Origin: an uncultured Treponema sp. | GTDB taxonomy: Bacteria; Spirochaetota; Spirochaetia; Treponematales; Treponemataceae | Reading direction: 5' to 3' | DNA: 28,935 nucleotides | NCBI GenBank assembly: GCA_937902445.1 | Contig: CALELJ010000149.1 | Location: 1 to 28,935, forward strand | Position numbers and translations under genes: made by a program | Shown here: piece after piece, positions 8,276-15,996 of the stretch | How positions within the stretch are numbered: position 1 is the first letter of the stretch | Layout of the letters: every line of letters begins with the position of its first letter | The notes under the pieces: model-generated | What the model saw: the letters and a program-made list of their open reading frames with translations, nothing else | Databases searched by the model: none | What the model was told of the DNA's origin: nothing

Positions 8276-10129
8276 ATGAAAAAGTTTTTGGCAATTTCTG
8301 CAGGCATTATTCTTGGTTTCGGGGCTTTTGCCGCTGATATTTCTCTGCGTTTGACCCCTGGTATGTTCATGCCAGAGGAAAACTATGAGAGTGGTTTTAT
8401 GGGTGTCGCACAGGCAGATCTTGATCTTTTTGGTTTTTTGACTGCCGGCATTGAGGGCGTTTTTTCAAGTGTAAAGCCCAAGGGGTTGTCTGATTCCCTG
8501 GGTATTTATGGCGGTGGACTTGGCCTTGGTTTGTATTTCTATCCGTTAAGCCGTCTTTACGTTGGTGCAGGCGGAAGCTACGGCATCTACAGTTTCTCGA
8601 CAAAAGCCAATGACGAGACAAAAAGTGCGAGTGACTTCTATTACAGAGGTTACGGTGAATTGGGATTCCGCTTCAATCCAACAATTACAGTCAATGCAGT
8701 TGGCGGATACAATTCCTTCAATATCAAGAACAGCGATCCTTTGAATAAAGGATTTTTTGCCGGCATTGGTACAAAGCTTACTTTTTCTACCGGAAAAAAA
8801 TCTTCCGGCGGATTCAGCATTTCCCTTGACCAGCAGGAAGCAGCCTTTCCGATCTACATGAGTGCCTACAGAAATTTCCCTATCGGAATGCTTACGGTAC
8901 GCAATACGGAAGGTGCGGATGTGACTGATGTTCATATCTCATTCAGGGCGGGAAAATACACGGCTTCAACTTATGAATCGGCACGCATTTCAAGAATCAG
9001 AAAATATAAATCTGTAGAGGTTCCTCTTCTTGCCGATTTCAGCCAGGAGATTTTAAGGTTCAGTGAAAACGGAAAGATTCTTGGCGAAGTTGTAATCGAC
9101 TATAATTTCCTTGGTGTTAAAAAGCAGAGCATCAACACTGTGGTGTTCGACGTCTACAGCAGGAATTCCTTTGTCTGGGCAGATCCTGCGGCCATGGCTT
9201 CCTTCATTTCTCCAGATACTCCGGAAATTCAGGAATTTGCAAAGTATGTCGCAGGTTTTGCAAGAAACAATTTCAGGACCGGAATCAACAGAAACCTTGT
9301 AATTGCTGCCCACATGGCAGAGGCCATAAGGCTTTCAAAAATCAATATTGAGAAGGACGAATCGTCTCCTTATGTTGATTACCATAGAGAGCTGGCAGTA
9401 GATAACGTCAAGTTCCCTCTCCAGACGATGAACATGCTTGGCGGCGACCTTGATGAAATCGGTATTCTTCTTGCAAGCTGTCTTGAAAGTGTCGGTGTAG
9501 GAACGGGATTCATTCCTCTTGATGATGACATGATCATTCTTGTCGACATGGGAATCAAGCCTACCGGTGCGGGAAATAACTTTACTGATACTTCTGGCCT
9601 TATCATTGACGACGAAAAAGTTTACTTCGGCATTTCAATGAAGAGCCTTTATGGCGGATTCACGAAATCAAGAAGGGATGCCTTCAAGGCAATAAAGAAA
9701 ATTCTTTCCGACAAGGAAGCCCTTCTTGAATTCTATGACACCCATTCCCTTTGGGAAGTTTATTCTCCTTCCGTCTATACGGGTTCAACAGGAATCTTTA
9801 CAAGGCCTTCCCAGAGCCAGATTGAAAAAACAGCAGTTGCTTCTATTGATGAATACGTAAATACTGAGATCGAAGGAATAATCGTCAACGCACGAAAGTC
9901 GGGAGACCCAAACAAAATTGGTATGGCTTTGGTCAGAGTTGGCCGTTATTCTGAAGCAAAGAATGAATTTGCAAAATCAAATTCGATTCAGGCCATGAAC
10001 AATCTTGCAAATGTCTATCTCCTTGAAAAGAACTTCAATGCCGCAAGAGTTCAGTTTGAAAAAGTACTTGCCAAAGACCCTGAAAACAAGACTGCCAAGA
10101 AGGGTATTGAAAAATGTAAGTCATTCTAG
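8276..10129 (+). CDS. Outer-membrane barrel protein with degenerate transglutaminase-like domain and TPR tail
   Basis: 617 residues from the ATG at 8276 (MKKFLAISAG); an ATG two codons earlier (8270) is possible, but GGTGA at 8264-8268 is better spaced for 8276. A signal peptide (cleavage likely after GAFA) precedes a Gly/aromatic-rich region (about 20-190) with alternating strands like a small outer-membrane barrel, then a beta region (about 210-310). A domain at about 320-540 aligns by eye with the transglutaminase-like domain of the next gene: MLGGDLDEIGILLASCLESVG against YHGGDCDDLTILNCSLLEALG. The catalytic Cys position is Leu392 here and the His position is an acidic DDD run, so enzyme activity is unlikely. 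The C-terminus (about 550-617) is TPR-like (GRYSEAKNEFAKS; NFNAARVQFEKVLAKDP). It may be a structural partner of the next protein; that is inference. Confidence 0.75.
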   Translation: MKKFLAISAGIILGFGAFAADISLRLTPGMFMPEENYESGFMGVAQADLDLFGFLTAGIEGVFSSVKPKGLSDSLGIYGGGLGLGLYFYPLSRLYVGAGGSYGIYSFSTKANDETKSASDFYYRGYGELGFRFNPTITVNAVGGYNSFNIKNSDPLNKGFFAGIGTKLTFSTGKKSSGGFSISLDQQEAAFPIYMSAYRNFPIGMLTVRNTEGADVTDVHISFRAGKYTASTYESARISRIRKYKSVEVPLLADFSQEILRFSENGKILGEVVIDYNFLGVKKQSINTVVFDVYSRNSFVWADPAAMASFISPDTPEIQEFAKYVAGFARNNFRTGINRNLVIAAHMAEAIRLSKINIEKDESSPYVDYHRELAVDNVKFPLQTMNMLGGDLDEIGILLASCLESVGVGTGFIPLDDDMIILVDMGIKPTGAGNNFTDTSGLIIDDEKVYFGISMKSLYGGFTKSRRDAFKAIKKILSDKEALLEFYDTHSLWEVYSPSVYTGSTGIFTRPSQSQIEKTAVASIDEYVNTEIEGIIVNARKSGDPNKIGMALVRVGRYSEAKNEFAKSNSIQAMNNLANVYLLEKNFNAARVQFEKVLAKDPENKTAKKGIEKCKSF

Positions 10130-10143
10130 ATGAAGGATTGAAT

Positions 10144-11700
10144 ATGAAGAAATCAGTTTGTTTATTGTCCTTCACCCTTTTGGTTTTCTCTGCTTGGGCT
10201 GACATAAGTTTCAGAGCCCTGGGAGGAAATTATATTCCCCAGAATTCAAAGCTGGACTCTTCCATTGAAGGCGAAGTTGGATTTGAATTCTCTCCACTTA
10301 CCGTAAGAAAAAGGGACAGCATTTTTCTGTCTGCTGATGCGGGTTTTGGAGTTCTTAAGGGCAAGGGACTTGAAGACTTCAATTATCTGACCGGAACTTT
10401 GGGCGCCGGCTATGAATTTACTCCTATAGACAGAATCAGCCTGGATCTTCAGGGATTTGTCGGCCTGTGGTCTGTTCCTGAAAGCAAGGAAAACAATTTT
10501 TCCAGTGCATCCGGAATTCTTTATGGTGGTAAACTGAACGCCTACTTCAATGTGTCTCCATCAATTTCTGTGGGTGGCTACTTTGGATATAAGAATTTCA
10601 AATATTCTCCGGAACCGCTACTTGCTTCCATCAACATGGGACTTGCATTCAGATATAACTTCTCAAGGGGATTGTTTGGTGCAAGCAGAGTTCAGCCGCA
10701 GCAATATGAATTTGATCCGGTGTTCCCGGTTTTCTACAGCCAGTACAACGATATTCCATTTGGAAAGGTAGTGTTCAAAAATACAGAAAGGAACAGGATT
10801 ACCGACGTAAGTGTTCTTGTTTTCATTGAGAAATTCATGGCCTCACCCCACGAGGCAGCTCATTTCAATGCTGTTGAAATCGGTCAGGATTTTGAGGCAG
10901 ACATTACGGCCTTCCTGAATGAAAGCATCTTGAACCAGATTATGCCGTCTCCTTCGGAGGCAAAAATCATCGTAAGTTATTCCTCACTCGGCAAGCGCAT
11001 GGAATTTGTTGAGACTGTGGAACTGCAGACTCTTGGCAGAAACAACATGTCCTGGGATGAGGATGAACGTGCTGCGGCTTTTGTCAGCGGAAAGGATGCT
11101 GCCGCCAACAAGTTTGCAAACATCGTAAAGATTATGCTAAGGGACAGGCTTGATCTGACTGCAAGAAACAGAAACGAGCAGTATGCAAAGGCAATGTTTG
11201 CCGCCCTCAAGGCTTATGGAATCAACTATGTCATCGACCCTGCTTCTGCCTTTACGGACAACTCAGGTTCAAGTACCATTGACTTCCTTCAGTTCCCATA
11301 TCAGACGATTCTTTATCATGGCGGTGACTGTGACGACCTTACGATTCTGAACTGTTCCCTCCTTGAGGCACTGGGAGTTGAGACTGCCTTCATTACCGTC
11401 CCAGGGCATATTTACATGGCCTATGATTCTGGATATTCAGTTTCAGAAACCGGGAAGATTGCGGACGGAATGTTCATAGTACAGGATGGCAAAGTATGGA
11501 TTCCTGTGGAAATTACACTCTGCCAGGATTCATATGCGCTTTCAAAGTCAACGGGGTTCCGGGAGTGGAAAAAATACCCTGAGGATGGTAGACTCATTCC
11601 TGTAAGGAAAGCATGGGAACTTTACAAGCCTGTAAGCATTCCAGAGTCTGACGTGGACTTTGAGATTCCATCAAAAGAAAAGATATTGAAGTATTTTTAA
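10144..11700 (+). CDS. Barrel protein with intact transglutaminase-like domain
   Basis: 518 residues from the ATG at 10144, preceded by AAGGA at 10133-10137. A signal peptide (cleaved near SAWA) is followed by a barrel-like region that opens ADISFRALGGNYIPQ, echoing ADISLRLTPGMFMPE in the upstream protein. A middle beta domain (about 190-300) and a transglutaminase-like domain (about 310-490) complete it. The candidate catalytic set is visible: Cys396 in HGGDCDDL, His422 in PGHIYMAYD and Glu456 in WIPVEIT. Transglutaminase-like folds in bacteria act mostly as cysteine proteases or amidases, less often as cross-linkers, and substrate cannot be read from sequence. It lacks the TPR tail of its neighbour. 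The pair looks like a tandem duplication in which one copy kept the active site. Export and the outer-membrane barrel are predictions. Confidence 0.78.
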   Translation: MKKSVCLLSFTLLVFSAWADISFRALGGNYIPQNSKLDSSIEGEVGFEFSPLTVRKRDSIFLSADAGFGVLKGKGLEDFNYLTGTLGAGYEFTPIDRISLDLQGFVGLWSVPESKENNFSSASGILYGGKLNAYFNVSPSISVGGYFGYKNFKYSPEPLLASINMGLAFRYNFSRGLFGASRVQPQQYEFDPVFPVFYSQYNDIPFGKVVFKNTERNRITDVSVLVFIEKFMASPHEAAHFNAVEIGQDFEADITAFLNESILNQIMPSPSEAKIIVSYSSLGKRMEFVETVELQTLGRNNMSWDEDERAAAFVSGKDAAANKFANIVKIMLRDRLDLTARNRNEQYAKAMFAALKAYGINYVIDPASAFTDNSGSSTIDFLQFPYQTILYHGGDCDDLTILNCSLLEALGVETAFITVPGHIYMAYDSGYSVSETGKIADGMFIVQDGKVWIPVEITLCQDSYALSKSTGFREWKKYPEDGRLIPVRKAWELYKPVSIPESDVDFEIPSKEKILKYF

Positions 11701-11711
11701 TGGGAGTTTTT

Positions 11712-12125
11712 ATGAAGAAATTTTTGTTTTCGATTGCACTTTTCATTTCTGCCGGTTTGATTTTTGCGGAATCATATACAGTAAAATCCGTTGTCGGAAT
11801 TGCAAAAATTCAGACTGGGTCTGACAAATGGGCCGAACTTTACGAGGGCAGGAAAGTGGAATCCTCTGACGTGGTAACTACAGGATTGAATTCCATTCTT
11901 TTTATTACTGATGATGTTTCCGGCAAGGACATCAAGATTAAGGCCAACCAGAAAGGTTCCGTTGAACTTCTTGCAAAATCAGCTTCGTTTCCGGCTGCAG
12001 GCATCAAGAAGGCAAAGATTAACACCGCTTCAGTGGCAGGTGCAAGTTCCACTTCCGGCAAAGGTGTTGCTACAGCCTCAAGCCGCGCAAGTGAAGCAAA
12101 AGAAGATATTGACTGGGATGAATAG
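11712..12125 (+). CDS. Small secreted FecR-like protein
   Basis: 137 residues from the ATG at 11712 (MKKFLFSIALF); TGGGAG at 11701-11706 sits 5 bases upstream. The ATG at 11700, which overlaps the previous stop, would add only MGVF. A signal peptide cleaved near IFA-ES is followed by a FecR-type beta domain: YTVKSVVGIAKIQTGSDKWA, then EGRKVESSDVVTTGLNSILFI, matching the pattern of a tested quantity, a high threshold, and a surface set by GLNS. The tail is Ala/Ser-rich low complexity and ends in acidic EDIDWDE. FecR domains in classic systems relay signals from outer-membrane transporters to sigma factors, but stand-alone periplasmic FecR proteins are common in spirochaetes and have no defined role. 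It is the last gene of the five-gene operon. Confidence 0.75.
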   Translation: MKKFLFSIALFISAGLIFAESYTVKSVVGIAKIQTGSDKWAELYEGRKVESSDVVTTGLNSILFITDDVSGKDIKIKANQKGSVELLAKSASFPAAGIKKAKINTASVAGASSTSGKGVATASSRASEAKEDIDWDE

Positions 12126-12169
12126 GATTTAATTCAGGCTGTCTTTTTTAGCGGAACAATAAAAGTCGT

Positions 12170-12362
12170 AGGATCCCTGAGCGGTCCCTGAGCATCGTCG
12201 AAGGGTGCAGTCGAAGGGCCCGTCATTAAAAAAACGGACGGTTCGACTGCGCTCACCGGTCCTGCGCATAGCAATTCGAGTAAGCGCGCATGACGGTTCG
12301 ACGATGCTCACCGGTCCTACAAGGATCCCTGAGCATCGTCGAAGGGCGCAGTCGAAGGGTCA
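12170..12362. repeat. Cluster of REP-like palindromic repeats
   Basis: Four copies of a core TGAG-N(5)-TCGAA occur: direct at 12189-12205 and 12330-12346 (identical TGAGCATCGTCGAAGGG) and inverted at 12242-12255 and 12297-12310. Each direct copy is followed one base later by GCAGTCGAAGGG (12207-12218 and 12348-12359), and each inverted copy by CACCGGTCCT. The copies fold into alternative stem-loops. It lies between the FecR-like gene and rnfB, which converge, so it may also act as a transcription boundary. No transposase is present. Confidence 0.8.
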
Positions 12363-12375
12363 TGACATTGCTTGA

Positions 12376-13185
12376 TTACATTATGTCCTGGACAAGCTTA
12401 AGCACTTTCTTTGGACAAGATGTTACACATGTTCCGCATGAGTCGCACTTTGTGTAGTCGATCTTTGGAATTCCGCCTGCAATGTCGATTGCCTGCTGTG
12501 GACACTTCTTTGCACAGATTCCGCATTTGAAACATCCGACAGAACAGTCCTTTGTGATCTGAGGCTTGTTGTCGTTGTGGCAAGAGCACAATGCGACAGG
12601 TCCCTTAACGGAAACATCCTGCAAGGTAAAGAGGCGCTTTGGACATGCCTTGACGCATTTTCCGCATCCAACACACTTTTCCTTGCTTACCTTTGGAAGA
12701 CCGTCATCACCCATTGCGATTGCTCCGAATGGACATGCGGCTTCACAGTCGCCGTAGCCGATACAACCAAAAGCACACATTTTTGTACCGTTTACAGCGA
12801 GGGCAGCTGCCTTGCATGTCTTTACGCCTTCATAGACACCCTTGTCCTTTGCGCATTCCTTTGATCCCTGGCAGAGAAGGAGGGCAGCTTTCTTGGCAGA
12901 AGATCCGCCTTCAACACCCATGATCTTTGAGATTGCATCGGCACATGAAGCACCGCCTGCGACACAGCCATTTACTGGAGCTTCTCCACGTGCAACAGCT
13001 GCGGCAAAAGCGTCACATCCGGCATATCCACAGCCACCGCAGTTTGCGCCTGAAAGTACTTCGCGGATTGCGGCAACCTTAGGGTCGACTTCAACTGCAA
13101 ATATTTTCTTGAAAAGCCCAAGCAGCATTCCCAGAAGGAATCCGATGATAAGGGCCACGATAATTGTATAGATAACTGTCATCAT
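12376..13185 (-). CDS. rnfB: Rnf complex subunit B, iron-sulfur electron-transfer protein
   Basis: 269 residues. An N-terminal membrane anchor (about 3-28) is followed by the RnfB-specific cluster motif NCGGCGYAGCDAF with a fourth Cys in PVNGC. Three or more ferredoxin-like sites follow: CAFGCIGYGDCEAACP, CVGCGKCVKACP, CFKCGICAKKCP and CDSCGTCVTSCP. RnfB takes electrons from reduced ferredoxin and passes them into the membrane part of the complex. It is the last gene of the operon, 15 bases after rnfA, with AAGGGGA before the ATG at 13185; the next codon is also ATG. Downstream is the REP-like cluster rather than a simple terminator. Family and role are firm; cluster count is by motif only. 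Confidence 0.95.
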   Translation of the reverse strand: MMTVIYTIIVALIIGFLLGMLLGLFKKIFAVEVDPKVAAIREVLSGANCGGCGYAGCDAFAAAVARGEAPVNGCVAGGASCADAISKIMGVEGGSSAKKAALLLCQGSKECAKDKGVYEGVKTCKAAALAVNGTKMCAFGCIGYGDCEAACPFGAIAMGDDGLPKVSKEKCVGCGKCVKACPKRLFTLQDVSVKGPVALCSCHNDNKPQITKDCSVGCFKCGICAKKCPQQAIDIAGGIPKIDYTKCDSCGTCVTSCPKKVLKLVQDIM

Positions 13186-13200
13186 TTCTGTATCCCCTTA

Positions 13201-13773
13201 TTAAAGAAGTCCCTTGAATCCCATGAATGCGAGGGAAAGCAATCCTGCAGCCACGTAGAGAATTGGTGTTCCCTGGAATGCGGCAGGAATGTTTGCAATC
13301 TTCATTCTGCTTCTGACGCCTGACATGATCACCATTGAAAGAAGGAAGCCTGCGGCTGCACCTAAAGCGTAGATGATGCTTTCGATGTAGTTGAAGTCCT
13401 TTCCGATGCAGTTGATTGTAACGCCAAGAACCGCACAGTTTGTTGTGATCAATGCAAGGTAAACACCCATGCTTGAGTAAAGTCCAGGTGCAGATTTCTT
13501 CAAATAGAATTCTACAAGCTGAACCAGTGATGCGATTACGAGGATGAAGAAAAGTGTCTGAAGGAACTGAAGTCCAAGAGGCACCATTACAAACTGATAG
13601 AGCGGCCATGTAACTGCTGTTGCAAGGAGGATTACGAAACTTGTTGCAAGACCCATGCCTGCAGCCTTTCCTGTTTCAGAAGTCATTCCGATGAAAGGAC
13701 AGATGGCAAGATACTGGATGAATACAACATTGTCTACGATTGCCGATTTGATGAAAAGTTTAAGAAGTTCCAT
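13201..13773 (-). CDS. rnfA: Rnf complex membrane subunit A
   Basis: 190 residues, six predicted membrane spans. The conserved cysteines Cys25 (AICPFIG) and Cys113 (TTNCAVLG) sit where RnfA/NqrE proteins, with the partner RnfE/NqrD, hold an intramembrane iron-sulfur cluster. Its ATG shares one base with the rnfE stop codon (TAATG), so translation is probably coupled. Together with RnfD and RnfE it forms the ion-translocating membrane core. Length and motifs are normal for the family. Confidence 0.95.
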   Translation of the reverse strand: MELLKLFIKSAIVDNVVFIQYLAICPFIGMTSETGKAAGMGLATSFVILLATAVTWPLYQFVMVPLGLQFLQTLFFILVIASLVQLVEFYLKKSAPGLYSSMGVYLALITTNCAVLGVTINCIGKDFNYIESIIYALGAAAGFLLSMVIMSGVRSRMKIANIPAAFQGTPILYVAAGLLSLAFMGFKGLL

Positions 13774-14390
13774 TAGTTTGCCTCCTTCTTCTTGTTCTTG
13801 AAGAACTGAACCAGAGCACCAAGGAAACCGAATACCATGAATCCGCCCGGGGCAGAGTTAAGGATTCCGATTCTGTAGGCTTCCGGAATTACTTCAAGTT
13901 TAAGTGCTGTTCCGGCAAGAAGAGTTCCGCCGCCAAGGAATTCTCTGGCGAATGAGATGAGGAACATTACCATTGTGTAGCCGATTCCCATTCCAAGTGC
14001 ATCAAGGATGGAATTGCCTGTGTTGTTCTTTGAAGCAAAGGCTTCCACGCGTCCCATGATGATGCAGTTAACTACGATGAGCGGAAGGAAAACTCCCAGT
14101 GCGTCGTAGAGGGATTCAACATAAGCCTGGAGGACAAGCTGAACGATTGTCGTAAAGGCTGCGATGATGATGATGAAGATTGGAAGACGGATCGCAGAAG
14201 GAATGACCTTTCTGAAAATTGAGATTACGATTTCGCTCATGAGGAGAACGAAGGTCATGCTCATGCCCATTCCAAGTCCGTTGAAAATGCTTGTTGTGAC
14301 ACCAAGTGAAGAACAGAGTCCGATGTTCAAAACAAGGAGTGGGTTCTCTTTAAGGAATCCGTTTGTGAAAATAGAAAGCTGCCTGTTCAT
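13773..14390 (-). CDS. rnfE: Rnf complex membrane subunit E
   Basis: 205 residues, hydrophobic with about six membrane spans and a Lys-rich C-terminus. Homologous in layout to RnfA but inverted in topology in known complexes. The cluster-binding cysteines Cys26 (GLCSSLG) and Cys109 (VVNCIIMG) are present. Its ATG overlaps the rnfG stop by four bases (ATGA). The order rnfG-rnfE-rnfA-rnfB follows the CDGEAB order of anaerobic bacteria. Ion type (sodium or proton) cannot be decided from this sequence by eye. Confidence 0.95.
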   Translation of the reverse strand: MNRQLSIFTNGFLKENPLLVLNIGLCSSLGVTTSIFNGLGMGMSMTFVLLMSEIVISIFRKVIPSAIRLPIFIIIIAAFTTIVQLVLQAYVESLYDALGVFLPLIVVNCIIMGRVEAFASKNNTGNSILDALGMGIGYTMVMFLISFAREFLGGGTLLAGTALKLEVIPEAYRIGILNSAPGGFMVFGFLGALVQFFKNKKKEAN

Positions 14391-14986
14391 TTTGCGCCTC
14401 CTTCAAAATACTTGAACATTGATTTTGTTCCTTCTTCGATTAATGCTGCGGCACTTACGGAAGTAATTGTGGCACCAGAGATTGCGTCGAAGTTTTCGCC
14501 GGCCTTGAGACCACCCTTTGCGTTTACGCCTTCAAACTGGCCGTAGAAAGTCTTTCCATTTGGAAGCTTGAATGTAGGATCGTTTGCCTTGAGACCGAAG
14601 CCAGGGGAATCTGAAAGTTCAAGAAACTGAACTCCTGTAATTGTTCCGTCTGTCTTCATTCCGACCATAACGGTACCGCGGTCATAGGTTGGACCGTTGA
14701 TCTGAGCAACTGCGCCCATTGTTGTTCCGTCTTTCTTTGCTGAATAGACGCTCAGGATTTTAATCGACGAGCTTTCACTTGCGGCAAAATTTTCCACAGG
14801 TTCAAAACCGTCTGCGTCGGCCATTACGACTTTCATCGCTGCATTTGCCTTTGCGGTTTTGTTTGCGGCGATCTTTACTGAAGTTACACTGTTTACGAGG
14901 GCAAGGACAGTACAGCTTGCTGCGGCAAAAAGAGCAAGGACAAGGCCAAGCCTGATCATTTCAAGTGAAGAATTCTTATTGCTCAT
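14387..14986 (-). CDS. rnfG: Rnf complex subunit G, covalent-FMN protein
   Basis: 199 residues: one N-terminal membrane span (about 10-32) and an extracytoplasmic FMN-binding domain. The flavin attachment motif SGATITS is at residues 170-176, with Thr173 the expected phosphoester-linked residue. GFGLKANDP and the FEGV stretch are typical of the family. The ATG overlaps the rnfD stop by four bases. RnfG carries electrons on the outer face between RnfD and the cytoplasm-facing subunits. Confidence 0.95.
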   Translation of the reverse strand: MSNKNSSLEMIRLGLVLALFAAASCTVLALVNSVTSVKIAANKTAKANAAMKVVMADADGFEPVENFAASESSSIKILSVYSAKKDGTTMGAVAQINGPTYDRGTVMVGMKTDGTITGVQFLELSDSPGFGLKANDPTFKLPNGKTFYGQFEGVNAKGGLKAGENFDAISGATITSVSAAALIEEGTKSMFKYFEGGAK

Positions 14987-15996
14987 TTTGATTCCTCCTT
15001 GCGTTCAACTGCATTTGAAACATCGAATTCCTGAACCCTGTCTGGAGATGCAGGTCTTCTGTTTCCTTTTTTTCCGTAGCCGTACATTCTGCGTGTAAGG
15101 TTGTTGAGGAATGGAGTGAAGCAGTTCATGATGAGGATGCTGAACATTACTCCTTCCGGATATCCGCCAAGTTTTCTGATGAGGAATGTGATGAGTCCAC
15201 AACCAAATCCGAATACAAGCCTTCCGTAACCTGTGAGAGGTGCTGTCGCATAGTCAGTTACCATGAATGTGGCACCAAACAGAAGTCCACCTGTCAAAAG
15301 TGCAAGAAGAACGTCACCGCCTGAAACAAGCGTACACAAAGCTGTTGTTGCAACCATTGCCACTGGAGCGCGCCAGTCGATGATGTGTGTAGAGAAAAGG
15401 AAAAGGAAAGAGATGAGGATGAGAAGGATTGAAGTCTCACCGATACATCCTGCCCTGTTTCCAAGGAAGTACTGCAAGTAAAGATCAGGAGATCCTGTTA
15501 CTGCACCGTTTTTAATCTGGCTCAAGATTGTCGCACCCGATACGGCATCGATTTCAGGATTGAACCAGCATGCACCCATGGCAGCAGGGAAGCTGATGAA
15601 CATGAAGGCACGTCCTGTAAGGGCCGGGTTGAATACGTTTGATCCGATTCCGCCGAAAAGTCCCTTTGCAACAACCATTGCAACAAGTGCTCCAAGGACA
15701 ACCATCCAAACTGGAGTTGTAGATGGAATTACAAGTGCAAGCAGGATTCCTGAAACAACAGCCGAAAGGTTGCTGACGCGGATCTTCTGTTTTGTGATCT
15801 TCTGGTAGAGCCCTTCAAAAACAACGCATGAAGCAACTGAAACAAGAATGCGTACAAGAGCTGCTGCACCAAAGAACATTACACCTGCAATGCATTCTGG
15901 AAGCATTGAGATGATGACCATAAGCATCACTTTCTGTGTTGAAAGTCCTTCCGTAAAGTGAGGGCTTGAAGAAAGATGGATTTTGTTTTCGCTCAT
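14983..15996 (-). CDS. rnfD: Rnf complex membrane subunit D, FMN protein
   Basis: 337 residues, eight to ten membrane spans. The covalent FMN motif SGAT is at 153-156 with Thr156 as attachment residue. GSNVFNPALTGRAF and MVTDYATAPLTGYGR are family signatures. The C-terminus is a charged cytoplasmic tail. The ATG overlaps the rnfC stop by four bases (ATGA), so all of C, D, G, E and A are translationally linked. Confidence 0.95.
   Translation of the reverse strand: MSENKIHLSSSPHFTEGLSTQKVMLMVIISMLPECIAGVMFFGAAALVRILVSVASCVVFEGLYQKITKQKIRVSNLSAVVSGILLALVIPSTTPVWMVVLGALVAMVVAKGLFGGIGSNVFNPALTGRAFMFISFPAAMGACWFNPEIDAVSGATILSQIKNGAVTGSPDLYLQYFLGNRAGCIGETSILLILISFLFLFSTHIIDWRAPVAMVATTALCTLVSGGDVLLALLTGGLLFGATFMVTDYATAPLTGYGRLVFGFGCGLITFLIRKLGGYPEGVMFSILIMNCFTPFLNNLTRRMYGYGKKGNRRPASPDRVQEFDVSNAVERKEESK

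Noticed and set aside
12129..12311. 60-codon minus-strand ORF in the repeat cluster
   Set aside because: It is made almost entirely of the repeat copies and has no start signal.
12170..12362. CRISPR array
   Set aside because: Copies are few, irregularly spaced and in both orientations; there are no cas genes or regular spacers.
13091..13609. Long minus-strand ORF of 172 codons across rnfA and rnfB
   Set aside because: It is an out-of-frame shadow of the rnf genes, with no ribosome site or recognisable domain.
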